From Paracoccaceae bacterium (GTDB taxonomy: Bacteria; Pseudomonadota; Alphaproteobacteria; Rhodobacterales; Rhodobacteraceae), in the NCBI GenBank assembly GCA_026710155.1, contig JAPORQ010000036.1:44379-108378 (forward strand): DNA of 64,000 nt, written 5' to 3'. Positions 45,044 to 54,527 of the stretch are shown here, piece after piece; the stretch's first letter is position 1; the number at the start of each line of letters is the position of its first letter. The notes under the pieces were generated by a model, which was not told where the DNA came from, made no database searches, and was given only the letters and a program-made list of their open reading frames with translations. Made by a program: the position numbers and the translations under genes.

Positions 45044-45916
45044 ATGAATCATTTGAAAAGACTGAAAACTTATCTTTTCGGCATACTTGTGTTTGGCTTG
45101 ACCAAGCCAGCCATGGGAGTGGATGTGGATCAGGAATTGGAAATCATTGGTGGCCCCATTCCCGATGGCATAAATTTCCAGCCTTCGGTTACCGAAGTGG
45201 CCCGAGATGCCATTTGGCTTGACAACATACTTCTGGTTCTTGGAACATTGATTATGGTATTTGTACTCGGGCTACTCATTTACGTGATTCTAAGATTTAA
45301 TGCATCCAGCAACAAAACCCCTTCACAAAGAACCCACAATACACTGCTTGAGATAATCTGGACCGCCATTCCGATCGTTATTCTCGTTGGCATTGGCATC
45401 ATTTCATTACCAATTCTCTTCAAGCAGCAAATCATTCCTGAAGGTGATGTCACCATCAAGGCAACCGGCAACCAATGGTATTGGACCTACGACTACATGG
45501 ATCATGATTTTTCCTTCGACAGTTTCATGCTGGACAAGAGTGCCCTGGAAGATCATGGATACACCATGGATGAATTCATGCTGGCGACAGATCAGCCAGT
45601 AGTCATACCCGTTGACACAACAATAGTCGTTTATGTTACCGCTTCAGATGTCATTCATGCCTGGACCATACCGGCCTTTGGTGTCAAGCAGGACGGTGTT
45701 CCCGGCAGGTTGGCCGGTTTGTGGTTCAAGGCTGAAAAGGAAGGAATTTACTTCGGACAATGTTCGGAACTCTGTGGAAAGGACCATACTTACATGCCCA
45801 TTACCGTTAAGGTCGTCAGTCAGGAAGTGTATGATGACTGGATTCAACGGGCGGTGGCAGAATTTGCGGAAGTGAAGGATATCAAGGAAGAGGTTCTGTA
45901 CGCTTCAATACCCTGA
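45044..45916 (+). CDS. coxB: Cytochrome c oxidase subunit II
   Basis: This 290-residue protein has an N-terminal export signal (YLFGILVFGLTKPAMG). Two membrane helices follow (LVLGTLIMVFVLGLLIYVIL, then PIVILVGIGIISLPILF) and a periplasmic cupredoxin domain. QWYWTYDY precedes it. The CuA ligands lie in DVIHAWTIPAFGVK and the CSELCGKDHTYMP motif. It takes electrons from cytochrome c. The gene opens a cox operon whose next gene is ctaB. The subunit I gene ctaD, often placed here, is absent, as in the Paracoccus ctaC-ctaB-ctaG-ctaE order. Confidence 0.95.
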   Translation: MNHLKRLKTYLFGILVFGLTKPAMGVDVDQELEIIGGPIPDGINFQPSVTEVARDAIWLDNILLVLGTLIMVFVLGLLIYVILRFNASSNKTPSQRTHNTLLEIIWTAIPIVILVGIGIISLPILFKQQIIPEGDVTIKATGNQWYWTYDYMDHDFSFDSFMLDKSALEDHGYTMDEFMLATDQPVVIPVDTTIVVYVTASDVIHAWTIPAFGVKQDGVPGRLAGLWFKAEKEGIYFGQCSELCGKDHTYMPITVKVVSQEVYDDWIQRAVAEFAEVKDIKEEVLYASIP

Positions 45917-45987
45917 ATGTACAACCGAGCCGATTTCTTGCATTGAAATCCATCGATGTACTGGAATTATTACACTTGTTTTAACGA

Positions 45988-46938
45988 ATGGTAGACTCAA
46001 CAGTAATTTCCAAACCCCAAGAGGTCAAAATCAGTGAGGTGCTCGAACTGCTGAAACCCCGGGTCATGTCACTAGTGATCTTTACCGCATTCATTGGCAT
46101 GATTATCGCCCCCATGGGCATCAATCCCGTACTGGCTTTTGCCTCCCTGGTTTTCATCGCCATTGGTGCAGGGGGATCAGGCGCTCTCAACATGTGGTGG
46201 GACGAGGATGTTGACCGATTGATGAAGAGGACCAGAAACAGGCCGGTACCGGCTGGTACGGTATCAGGTGAGGATGCCAGGTTGCTTGGTCTCTGGTGTT
46301 CAGGTTTTGCCATTTTAATGCTGGCCCTGACGGCCAACTTTCTGGCAGCAGGTATATTGGCTTTCACGATTTTTTTCTATGTGGTTGTCTATACCATGTT
46401 CCTGAAGCGAAGAACTGCCCAAAACATCGTGATCGGTGGTGCTGCCGGTGCTTTTCCACCCTTGATTGGTTGGGCTTCTGTAACCAACGGTATTGCACTG
46501 GAACCAATATTGCTGTTTATGGTTATCTTCCTGTGGACACCGCCGCACTTTTGGGCCCTGGCACTCGTTACCAAGGAGGAATATTCCCTTGCAAAGGTTC
46601 CAATGCTAACGGTTACCAGGGGCGAAAAAGTCACCAGAAGGTATATTTTCTGGTACTCAATTTCATTGATTCCGATTTGCTTACTGATTGCTTTCAGTTC
46701 CATAGGAGGTCCGCTGACTTTGGGATTGGTGATTGTTTTGAACATAATGTTCGTGTTGGCTTCACATCAAGTCATGACAAGAGATGCCGATGATTCTGCA
46801 AGAGATAATTACAACAGGGAAAAAAACCTCTTCAGGCTATCTATCTGGTATCTATTCGTCATGTTCGCTGGACTGGGTGTGGAATCCATGTTACATACAT
46901 TTTATGAACCATATCTGGTTTGGCCGGAGTTGTTTTGA
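45988..46938 (+). CDS. ctaB: Heme O synthase (protoheme IX farnesyltransferase)
   Basis: The protein is 316 residues of the UbiA prenyltransferase family with about eight or nine membrane helices. The first aspartate-rich motif is NMWWDEDVDRLMKRTRNRP near residues 68-86. The second region contains WTPPHFWALALVTKEEY. It adds the farnesyl chain to heme B for cytochrome oxidase. It follows coxB by 71 bp, and its TGA overlaps the ATG of the next small gene (TGATG). Confidence 0.94.
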   Translation: MVDSTVISKPQEVKISEVLELLKPRVMSLVIFTAFIGMIIAPMGINPVLAFASLVFIAIGAGGSGALNMWWDEDVDRLMKRTRNRPVPAGTVSGEDARLLGLWCSGFAILMLALTANFLAAGILAFTIFFYVVVYTMFLKRRTAQNIVIGGAAGAFPPLIGWASVTNGIALEPILLFMVIFLWTPPHFWALALVTKEEYSLAKVPMLTVTRGEKVTRRYIFWYSISLIPICLLIAFSSIGGPLTLGLVIVLNIMFVLASHQVMTRDADDSARDNYNREKNLFRLSIWYLFVMFAGLGVESMLHTFYEPYLVWPELF

Positions 46939-47123
46939 TGGCCATTTCCAAAGAGCATGAGTTATATGCAAGAAGGAAATCAAGAAACATTTTTGTTTCG
47001 CTTGCCTTGGTGGCATTTGTGATTCTGGTCTTCGCCATTACGATTGCAAAATTTCAAGACGGACAGCTCATTGAAGGATTTGACCATTCCTACAGGGCAA
47101 CTTTATTGAAGGTGGAAGAATGA
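46938..47123 (+). CDS. Small single-helix protein in the cox operon (CoxF-like)
   Basis: The 61-residue product has a charged N-terminus (KEHELYARRKSRN) and one membrane helix near residues 18-36 (FVSLALVAFVILVFAITIA). A short tail follows. The start codon overlaps the ctaB stop by one base, and its end overlaps ctaG by four. Alphaproteobacterial cox operons often carry such a small gene between ctaB and ctaG (CoxF/DUF-type). It is thought to help oxidase assembly, but its role is not established. Confidence 0.75.
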   Translation: MAISKEHELYARRKSRNIFVSLALVAFVILVFAITIAKFQDGQLIEGFDHSYRATLLKVEE

Positions 47124-47659
47124 TTAACCAAGAAAACAAGAGAACGCTGTGGAAGCTTGTCAGTGTCATCGCACTGATGGTGGTTCTGGTGGCCGTTTCC
47201 GTTCCTTTATATGATTTGTTTTGCCGGGTAACCGGATTTGGTGGGACACCACTTCAAGCCGATGCCAATCAGAGTGAAGTGATCAAAGATACCATCAATG
47301 TAAGGTTCGATGCTTCCCTTGAACGGGATATGCCATGGGATTTCAATCCTGCCGAGAATCAGGTAACTGTCAACCTGGGTGAAAGCAAAACCATGAATTA
47401 TATCGCCCACAATCCCACAGACCAGACAATAACCGGATCAGCGACATTTAATGTATTCCCGTTCACGACTGGTGAATATTTTGTCAAACTGCAGTGTTTT
47501 TGCTTCATGGAACAGGAACTTGCCCCCGGTGAAAGCAAGGAAATGCCGGTGGTGTTTTATGTTGATCCGGAAATCCTGAATGATCCGGAAACAAAGAATT
47601 TGGAAAGTATCACACTTTCGTATACATTTCACAAAGTCAAGGATGAATCCTCATCCTGA
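47120..47659 (+). CDS. ctaG: Cytochrome c oxidase assembly protein Cox11/CtaG
   Basis: This 179-residue protein has one N-terminal membrane helix (LVSVIALMVVLVAVSVPLYD). The Cox11 hallmark YDLFCRVTGFGGTP follows. The copper-binding pair is in KLQCFCFMEQEL, and the C-terminal part includes MPVVFYVDPEI. It delivers copper to the CuB site of subunit I. Although ctaD is not in this operon, its presence shows that an aa3-type oxidase is made. It lies between the CoxF-like gene and coxC. Confidence 0.94.
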   Translation: MINQENKRTLWKLVSVIALMVVLVAVSVPLYDLFCRVTGFGGTPLQADANQSEVIKDTINVRFDASLERDMPWDFNPAENQVTVNLGESKTMNYIAHNPTDQTITGSATFNVFPFTTGEYFVKLQCFCFMEQELAPGESKEMPVVFYVDPEILNDPETKNLESITLSYTFHKVKDESSS

Positions 47660-47677
47660 AAATCAGGAATAAGTAAC

Positions 47678-48469
47678 ATGGCACATACAAAAGAACATGA
47701 TTATCACATAATCGAACCATCGGTCTGGCCTTTTCTGGGAGCAGTTGGTGGTTTCATAATGTTGCTTGGGGCAGTCCTGTTTTTCCATGATTACGGACCC
47801 TGGATCATGATGATGGGAATGGTGCTCGTTGCCTATGTCATGATCGCCTGGTGGGGCGATGTCATCAAGGAGGCTCAAACGGGCGATCATACGCCTACTG
47901 TCAGAATAGGCCTGCGCTATGGCTTCATTCTGTTTGTCATGTCAGAAATCATGTTTTTTGCCGCCTGGTTCTGGAATTTTTTCAAACATGCCCTTTACCC
48001 GATGGAAGAGGGTTCCGGCAGTGTCTGGCCACCAGTTGGAATTGAAACCTTTGACCCGTGGCACCTCCCCTTGATCAATACCCTGATTTTACTTCTCTCT
48101 GGTGCTGCGGCAACCTGGGCCCACCATGCCATTGCCCATGAGAATAATCGCAAGGACCTGATTCAGGGATTGTTTTGGGCCATAATCCTGGGAGTGGCAT
48201 TCACCGGATTTCAAATCTATGAATACTCCCATGCCGCTTTTTCCTTTTCAGGCAACATATACGGTGCAACCTTTTTCATGGCGACCGGATTTCATGGTGC
48301 TCACGTCATAATCGGCACCGCGTTTCTGTTGGTGTGTTTGTTTCGGGCAATGAAGGGGCATTTTACACCAGAGGCCCACATTGGCTTTGAAACCGCGGCC
48401 TGGTATTGGCATTTTGTTGATGTTGTATGGCTGTTCCTGTTTGTGGCTGTATACATTTGGGGTGCCTAA
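47678..48469 (+). CDS. coxC: Cytochrome c oxidase subunit III
   Basis: The product is 263 residues with seven membrane helices. The first is [53 protein letters not shown] and [19 protein letters not shown] are the conserved parts. [20 protein letters not shown] closes the protein. It stabilises the proton-pumping core of the oxidase. The DUF983 gene often found after coxC in alphaproteobacteria is missing. A hairpin and the surf1 gene follow instead. Confidence 0.95.
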   Translation: MAHTKEHDYHIIEPSVWPFLGAVGGFIMLLGAVLFFHDYGPWIMMMGMVLVAYVMIAWWGDVIKEAQTGDHTPTVRIGLRYGFILFVMSEIMFFAAWFWNFFKHALYPMEEGSGSVWPPVGIETFDPWHLPLINTLILLLSGAAATWAHHAIAHENNRKDLIQGLFWAIILGVAFTGFQIYEYSHAAFSFSGNIYGATFFMATGFHGAHVIIGTAFLLVCLFRAMKGHFTPEAHIGFETAAWYWHFVDVVWLFLFVAVYIWGA

Positions 48470-48493
48470 AAAATCCCAAGACCGTTTTAAGCC

Positions 48494-48519
48494 GTGCAAA
48501 CTCCCTTCGGGAGATGCAC
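48494..48519 (+). other. Hairpin between coxC and surf1
   Basis: GTGCA and CTCCC pair with GGGAG and TGCAC around a TTCG tetraloop with small bulges. No T-run follows, so it is unlikely to stop transcription by itself. It could protect the coxC end of the message or set the surf1 level. Confidence 0.5.
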
Positions 48520-48533
48520 AATAGTGGTGCCGG

Positions 48534-49238
48534 ATGTCTTTTGAATCGAAATACGTTAAGTTCACCTTCCCACTCATTTATGGTTTGACAGGGGTCGTTA
48601 TGCTGATCAGTCTGGGAATATGGCAGGTCCAGCGATTGGAATGGAAAACAAACATTCTCATTGATATTGAAGCAAAAATAAATTCTGCATCTGTTCCTCT
48701 GCCAGACAATCCCAATGAAGAGACTGATAATTTCCTCCCAGTCTTTGTTGAAGGCAAGGTCGGTGAACAATCGTTATATTATTTGACCAGCCAGAGAAGT
48801 TGGGGACCTGGCTATCGTGTCATCTCGCCCCTGGAAATGGATAGCAGGGTGATTTTACTGGATCGGGGTTTTATTCCAGATCAACTCAAGGAGACGCATG
48901 ACAATCCGGGATTTGTGAAAGTTAAGGGCAATCTGCTTTGGCCGGATGAATGGGATGATTTATTTACACCCAAACCAGAAAACGATATTTGGTTTGCCCG
49001 TGAATTGGAGAGAATGTCCGATGTTCTGGGTACGGAACCCCTGATGATTGTATCAAAAGCTACGACCAATGAAGATACGAATATAAAACCCTGGCCTGTA
49101 ACCGCTGAGGGAATACCCAATAACCACCTGCAATACGCCATTACATGGTTCAGTTTGGCCACAATCTGGTTTGTCCTGACAGCCTATTGGATAATGCGTA
49201 TTGCCAGAGGTTCAAGGGTAAATCTAGAGGGTTCGTGA
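48534..49238 (+). CDS. surf1: SURF1-family oxidase assembly protein
   Basis: The 234-residue protein has helices at both ends: FPLIYGLTGVVMLISLGIWQ near the start and WFSLATIWFVLTAYWIM near the end. Between them lie VQRLEWKTNIL, PGYRVISPLEM, ILLDRGFIPD and the C-terminal NNHLQYAITWFSLA, all SURF1 signatures. It helps insert heme A into subunit I. It is the last gene of the cox operon. A terminator follows ten bases after its stop. Confidence 0.92.
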   Translation: MSFESKYVKFTFPLIYGLTGVVMLISLGIWQVQRLEWKTNILIDIEAKINSASVPLPDNPNEETDNFLPVFVEGKVGEQSLYYLTSQRSWGPGYRVISPLEMDSRVILLDRGFIPDQLKETHDNPGFVKVKGNLLWPDEWDDLFTPKPENDIWFARELERMSDVLGTEPLMIVSKATTNEDTNIKPWPVTAEGIPNNHLQYAITWFSLATIWFVLTAYWIMRIARGSRVNLEGS

Positions 49239-49246
49239 TTAGAATC

Positions 49247-49267
49247 AAAAGGATCTTCATCCTTTTT
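49247..49267 (+). terminator. Terminator after the cox operon
   Basis: AAAAGGAT at 49247-49254 pairs with ATCCTTTT at 49259-49266 around a CTTC loop and ends in a short T-run. It follows the surf1 stop and closes the cox operon. Confidence 0.75.
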
Positions 49268-49679
49268 AACGGGATTCATTTATTTCAGGGCACCTCTATT
49301 TATTGTCTTCAAGCCGTAATTCATCAAATTTGCCACATCCCCGATTTTCGTTGAAGATGGTTTCAAAGCCCCTATGGGAATGAAAAGAATTCATTCCTTG
49401 CCGGCACTGGGTTGGGAAAATTCAATGTTCTGGATTTTGGATTCACCTTATTAAAGGGAGGTGCCCTTCAATGTATTGTGAGTAACTTCAGGCGTTGAAC
49501 TTGTCAATATATCGAATTTCAGTAGATTTTTTTGTCTATATTTTGAAGGTGAAATGTAACACAATACTTTCCCTGTTCACATACCAGACGATACTATTGA
49601 TGGCTGGATCGGTTAGGTGTTATCCACATCCAATTTTACAAAGTAGTTGCTATTTTCACCAAACAAGGCCAAATCATGC
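49268..49679. other. Non-coding region between surf1 and the AAA-ankyrin gene
   Basis: No gene is supportable here. A perfect inverted repeat, GGAATGAA and TTCATTCC around AAGAA, lies at 49377-49397. Its role is unknown. The downstream gene is GC-richer, so this stretch is probably the border of an insertion. Confidence 0.45.
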
Positions 49680-51260
49680 ATGATGCCAGCAAATAGTAGG
49701 GATATTGACAATATGGCCAAATCATTTGATGCCGAAGGGTTGCAAGAATTCTTGTTTCGTGAGGACCGAATGATCAATCCGTTCTTCACGGGACGAAAGG
49801 AACTCCAATCCAGGATGGATCAAAAAAGCAAAATAATCGGCCGGGATTATCTGAATGATCCCGGCAGCAATCCGGCAGGTGGCGAAACACAGGTCATCCA
49901 AGGTCCCCCTGGTATTGGCAAGACCTCCCTGCTGGAGAAAATCAGGCGGAACTGCATCGACCAACTGAATGATGAAACTGTAGATCACAAGACCATTCCG
50001 GTCATGATAGCGGACCCGACCAACCTGACATTCAACTATCTCGGTACACGAATCCGGGAAACGATAAGTGAACTCGACAGCAAGATCACCATTGCCAGGG
50101 TCAGGGAGAAGACCCGCATGGCCTTGCGCAAGATATCCTCCGTTTCGGCCTTTGGGGCTGGTGTCGGCTGGGACAGCAGCTCGGAGGGCACACTTACATT
50201 TCCCAGGAACTGCACCATTCTCTTGCTGGTCGATGAGATTCAAAGCATACCGTCCGACAATCAGTCTGACCAGGCCAAGGTCATTCATCGCCTTCACACC
50301 GGCAGCAATCGCTATCCGATATTCCCGGTGCTTGCCGGGCTGTCCAACAGCAAGTCTGTGTTCATGGAAGCGGTGAGCCCCCGCTTGGGGGTGGGTACCG
50401 TACACCATTTGCAACCGCTGTCCCAGGAAGAGGTGAAGGAATCCCTTGGGAAGTTCCTTGATCATTTCCATGTCAGGTCCACGCCCGGACTGACCTCCGA
50501 GTGGGGTGATGAAATGGGCGGATGGGTGGATGGCTGGCCCAAGCATGTGGAGAATACCCTGGCAGCTTTGGGGCATGAGTTAATGGCAACTGAAGGCAGA
50601 CTTTCGGCTGTCGATGTCCCTGCGGTCAAGGACCGGGCCACACAATACCGTGTTGACTACTACAATTCCAGGTTCGGATCGTTTGAAGCAAGGCCAAAAA
50701 TAATCGGCGAGATCATGGCCGAGATGGGATCAAAACCAAGAAGTGGGGGAGAAATTTCCGTCATCATAAATGGAAAACGCAAGGAATCTCGGTGGCTGGA
50801 AGAGTTCACCGCCACGGAACTTCAAAAACTGGATTTTGATTTTCTGCATCGCTACGGGTTTGTTGAAGTCATTCATGACCTGCCGGTTCCCTTCTATCAT
50901 TGCCCAATACCATCACTGCATTCATATGCCGTTGCCACCACGGGTTCACCCCTTCATGCCTTGGCCTGTTCCAATGACATTGAATCTTTCAGGAAATTTC
51001 TGGATCTCGGGCATGACATCAACGGCCTGGATGCGTGGGGGCACACACCTCTCAGGATAGCCTCGGAAAACAACTGGAGCAAGCTCGCCATGTTCATGAT
51101 CGAGGAAGGTGCGAGGCTTGACCCCTCACCAATGAATGATGCGAAGGGGAACAACCCGACACCCAACCACCTTGCCAGGGACCATGTACCTGACAAATCA
51201 CCTTCCGGTTCAGGGGGAGATGACAATGATTTCAACCCGTCACCGGATTTTGACATGTGA
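49680..51260 (+). CDS. AAA/STAND-type ATPase with C-terminal ankyrin repeats
   Basis: The protein has about 526 residues. INPFFTGRKELQSRM precedes Walker A GPPGIGKTS (near 75-83), and Walker B ILLLVDEIQ lies near 180-188. A C-terminal region has two ankyrin-type repeats (GSPLHALACSNDIESFRKFL and GHTPLRIASENNWSKLAMFM). A disordered acidic tail follows. This is a signalling or defence-like NTPase plan, but I recognise no named family. The start is uncertain: ATGs stand at 49680, 49683 and 49713, with no ideal ribosome binding site. GC content is above that of the cox genes and of thrC, and it sits alone between two housekeeping clusters, so it was probably acquired. Confidence 0.7.
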   Translation: MMPANSRDIDNMAKSFDAEGLQEFLFREDRMINPFFTGRKELQSRMDQKSKIIGRDYLNDPGSNPAGGETQVIQGPPGIGKTSLLEKIRRNCIDQLNDETVDHKTIPVMIADPTNLTFNYLGTRIRETISELDSKITIARVREKTRMALRKISSVSAFGAGVGWDSSSEGTLTFPRNCTILLLVDEIQSIPSDNQSDQAKVIHRLHTGSNRYPIFPVLAGLSNSKSVFMEAVSPRLGVGTVHHLQPLSQEEVKESLGKFLDHFHVRSTPGLTSEWGDEMGGWVDGWPKHVENTLAALGHELMATEGRLSAVDVPAVKDRATQYRVDYYNSRFGSFEARPKIIGEIMAEMGSKPRSGGEISVIINGKRKESRWLEEFTATELQKLDFDFLHRYGFVEVIHDLPVPFYHCPIPSLHSYAVATTGSPLHALACSNDIESFRKFLDLGHDINGLDAWGHTPLRIASENNWSKLAMFMIEEGARLDPSPMNDAKGNNPTPNHLARDHVPDKSPSGSGGDDNDFNPSPDFDM

Positions 51261-51519
51261 TTATGATACAAGGTAACAGGGGAATTAACCACCATTAAGG
51301 TCAAAGTGCCTGAGAAAATAAACAATACAACCCAATACAAATAATACTTCAACAAAGACCTTACACTTTTCATTAAAATATTTATTTGTCACTTTTCTGT
51401 ACCATTATGTGTAGACATTATGCCGGCAGAGAGTACATTTCCTATCCGATTAACAGGGCAATATGATCAAAATATTGGAATTTCTGATCGCAAGGATATA
51501 ACCAAATTGGAAACCTTAT

Positions 51520-53271
51520 ATGAAAGTAGTAACGGAGAATTTAATGTTTTCCAATAATAATGAATTGAAGCAATGGAGGCGTGATACGGTAGAAAGAATT
51601 CTTGATTTTTGTAATGAAAAAGAAATCAGGGTAACTTATGGTGCAGTTGCTGAGGTGATAGAAGTTATACCACATTCCGTTGGCAATGACCTTGGTGCTC
51701 CAAGTAAAAGAAGTTCTTGGATTGTACGCAAGGATAATTATGAGCCAAGTGGATACTTACCAAACCAAATCCATGAAAATCTATTTAACAATCCAAAGGT
51801 TATTGAATGTGGTAAAGAACTAATTGTTGAATTAAAAACCTCAGGATTCGAACTTCGCCAAAAACCTGAAGAAAAGGTTCGTTATATCTCAACCAGAGGA
51901 AAATCACCGCCACTTGATTTTGAAGGGGTTCTGTTATCCGGTTTGGCACCAGATGGTGGTTTGTATGTTCCTAATAGATGGCCAAAATTCAATAAAATAA
52001 AAATGGAACAACTGAGTGGTGCTTCCTATGTTGATATAGCCTTTACCATTATCCGGCCATTTACCGGTTCGACATTTACTGATGAAACTCTTAAAAGCTT
52101 GATAGATGCTGCCTATTGCCATATCCATCATCAATCCAAATGCCCCTTGGTACAGCTAGGAGACAACCTTTTTCTGTGTGAGTTGTTTCATGGACCCACC
52201 TTGGCTTTCAAGGATTTTGCCCTCCAACTGGCAAGCAGGATGTTTGATCATGTCCTTACCCGATCGAATACAACCTGTACCATTCTCGGTGCAACCAGTG
52301 GTGATACCGGTTCATCGGCCATTGAGGCATTCAGAGGACTGGACGCGGTGGACATGTTTATTCTTTATCCCAAGGGTAAAGTATCGGATATACAAAGAAA
52401 ACAAATGACAACTCCTTCGGATGTTAATGTACATGCCATTGCAGTTGAAGGAAACTTTGATGATTGTCAGGCTCTGGTCAAGGAACTATTCGGGGATGCA
52501 GCCTTTAGGCAACAACTTAATCTGGCAGCCATTAATTCGATAAACTGGGCCAGAATTGTAGCCCAGATCGTTTATTATTTTTACTCTGGCATTTCCCTTG
52601 GGGCACCTCAAAGGGAGGTGTCCTTTGTAGTTCCCACCGGCAATTTTGGTGACGTATATGCTGGATACTGTGCCAAGAAGATGGGATTACCGATAAAGCA
52701 ACTCGCCATAGCCACCAACCAGAATGACATATTGTGTCGCACCCTTGAAACTGGTCAATACAAACTTGAGGAGGTTATCCCTTCCATCAGCCCGTCCATG
52801 GATATTCAGGTGAGTTCCAATTTTGAAAGAGTCCTGTTTGATGCCGGTAACAGAAATAGTGAAAATATCGTGGACAAGATGCAATCCCTGCAAGGAGGTG
52901 GTTTTGATCTTACCCGGGATGAACAAAACTATCTGCAATCCCATTTTATTGCGGGAAGTTGTTCCGAAGAAGAAACCATGGAAGAAATACAGAATACATA
53001 TAATTCCAGCGGGCAGATTATCTGCCCTCATACGGCGGTTGGCGTCAAGATTGCCAGAGGACTTGATCAATCCTCGGGTGAAGCGGTAGTTTCCCTTGCC
53101 ACAGCTCATCCGGCAAAATTTCCGGATGCCGTTGAGGCTGCTTGTGGTGTCAACCCTGCACTCCCCGTTGCCTTGGGCAAAAAGCTTGAACGTCCTGAAC
53201 GAATTGCCGGTATCGAAAATTCGGCTGAAAAACTCAAGGAATATATCCGATATAAGGTCAGAGGATTATGA
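51520..53271 (+). CDS. thrC: Threonine synthase with an extra N-terminal MGMT-like domain
   Basis: The 583-residue product is a complete threonine synthase (from about residue 121, opening RYISTRGKSPPLDFEG) joined to an extra 120-residue N-terminal part. The PLP lysine is Lys231 in HGPTLAFKDFALQ. ATSGDTGSSAIEAF and VPTGNFGDVYAGY are typical. The extra part reads VTYGAVAEVIEVIPHSVG, then SSWIVRKDN and PSGYLPNQIHENLF. It resembles the DNA-binding winged-helix fold of alkyltransferase-like proteins, without their PCHR motif. Where thrC would normally begin, the codon before RYISTRG is GTT, so there is no separate start. The N-terminal part is AT-richer. The stop overlaps the M16 gene by four bases. 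Confidence 0.85.
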   Translation: MKVVTENLMFSNNNELKQWRRDTVERILDFCNEKEIRVTYGAVAEVIEVIPHSVGNDLGAPSKRSSWIVRKDNYEPSGYLPNQIHENLFNNPKVIECGKELIVELKTSGFELRQKPEEKVRYISTRGKSPPLDFEGVLLSGLAPDGGLYVPNRWPKFNKIKMEQLSGASYVDIAFTIIRPFTGSTFTDETLKSLIDAAYCHIHHQSKCPLVQLGDNLFLCELFHGPTLAFKDFALQLASRMFDHVLTRSNTTCTILGATSGDTGSSAIEAFRGLDAVDMFILYPKGKVSDIQRKQMTTPSDVNVHAIAVEGNFDDCQALVKELFGDAAFRQQLNLAAINSINWARIVAQIVYYFYSGISLGAPQREVSFVVPTGNFGDVYAGYCAKKMGLPIKQLAIATNQNDILCRTLETGQYKLEEVIPSISPSMDIQVSSNFERVLFDAGNRNSENIVDKMQSLQGGGFDLTRDEQNYLQSHFIAGSCSEEETMEEIQNTYNSSGQIICPHTAVGVKIARGLDQSSGEAVVSLATAHPAKFPDAVEAACGVNPALPVALGKKLERPERIAGIENSAEKLKEYIRYKVRGL

Positions 53272-54527
53272 TTCGTTTAACTACCCTTTCAAATGGATTT
53301 CGTGTAGCCACTGATCATATGCCGGGTTTGAGGTCCTCGGCACTTTCAATCTATGTCCTTGCCGGAAGCAGGAATGAACGGGAAGACCAAAACGGGATTG
53401 CCCACTTTTTGGAACACATGGCGTTCAAGGGAACCAAATCGAGGACTGCCATTCAGATAGCCCAGTCAATCGAGGATGTAGGTGGATTTATCAATGCCTA
53501 TACCAGCTTGGATCGGACAGCATATTTCATCAGGGTGCTGGAGGAGGATGTTGCATTCGGGATCGAACTGCTGTCCGATATTCTTCTGAATTCTGTATAT
53601 AGCCCTGGGGAAATAGAGAAAGAGCGGAATGTCATTCTGAATGAAATAAGACAATACAAGGATTATCCGGAGGATGTGATCTTCGAGGGATTGCAAAAAA
53701 CCATCTATCCACATCAACCACTGGGTAGACCAATATTGGGTAACTCAGAGCTAGTGGGAACATATCAACGGAATAATCTGGTCGAGTTTGTAAACCAATT
53801 CTACAGTCCCCAAAACATGATTTTGGCTGCAGCCGGAGCTGTGGATCATGACACCATTGTGGCTATGGCCGAGCAGTATTTTGGGCATCTGGAGATGTTG
53901 CCCGCGGAAGGTTATGTGCAATGCGACTATCAGAATGGTGAATACAGGGAAGAAAAGGATATTGAACAGGTACAGTTTGTTCTGGCCAGTGAGTCACCAC
54001 CGATAGATCACGATCTTGAGGCAGCCACCAATATTTACACACGGGTCTTGGGTGGAGGTTCATCTTCCCGGTTGTTTGTTGAAGCCCGTGAGAAAAGGGG
54101 ATTGTGCTATTCAATTTCTGCCCAGGCAAATGCCCAGTCGGATACCGGTTTGTTTGTGGTGCATTCTTCAACCGGTGAACATGAAATTGAGGAGCTTTGT
54201 TATTGCTGTACTCGTGAAATCGCACGATTACAGAATGATATTGACGAATCGGAGGTAAACAGGGCCAAGGCCCAGATAAAATCCGCAATTCTGATGGGTT
54301 ACGAGAATCCTTCCAATCGTGTAGAAAGAATTGGACACATGCTTCATCATTTTGGAAAAATCCTGCCCATAGATGAAACCATAGAAAAATATGAAAAGGT
54401 TACCGTGGATAAGGTAAGGGAAGCTTCAAACTATTTACTGAACGGTCAGGAACTCAGCATGGCATTATTTGGTCCGATAAGCAAAGCACCTTCAAGACAA
54501 GACATAATCAGAAATTTGAAGTCGTGA
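53268..54527 (+). CDS. M16-family zinc peptidase (processing peptidase-like)
   Basis: The 419-residue protein carries the inverted zinc motif HFLEH at residues 46-50, within NGIAHFLEHMAFKGT. ERNVILNEIRQYKDYPEDV follows with the third ligand glutamate. GGGSSSRLFVEAREKRGLCY in the second half marks the M16B group, related to the mitochondrial processing peptidase beta subunit. It overlaps the thrC stop and the next GNAT gene, so the three are translated together. The thrC-M16-GNAT order after the cox genes is common in alphaproteobacteria. Its natural substrate is unknown. Confidence 0.92.
   Translation: MIRLTTLSNGFRVATDHMPGLRSSALSIYVLAGSRNEREDQNGIAHFLEHMAFKGTKSRTAIQIAQSIEDVGGFINAYTSLDRTAYFIRVLEEDVAFGIELLSDILLNSVYSPGEIEKERNVILNEIRQYKDYPEDVIFEGLQKTIYPHQPLGRPILGNSELVGTYQRNNLVEFVNQFYSPQNMILAAAGAVDHDTIVAMAEQYFGHLEMLPAEGYVQCDYQNGEYREEKDIEQVQFVLASESPPIDHDLEAATNIYTRVLGGGSSSRLFVEAREKRGLCYSISAQANAQSDTGLFVVHSSTGEHEIEELCYCCTREIARLQNDIDESEVNRAKAQIKSAILMGYENPSNRVERIGHMLHHFGKILPIDETIEKYEKVTVDKVREASNYLLNGQELSMALFGPISKAPSRQDIIRNLKS

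Noticed and set aside
49722..50576. 284-residue minus-strand frame opposite the AAA-ankyrin gene.
   Set aside because: The plus strand has clear Walker and ankyrin motifs. The antisense frame is a composition effect.
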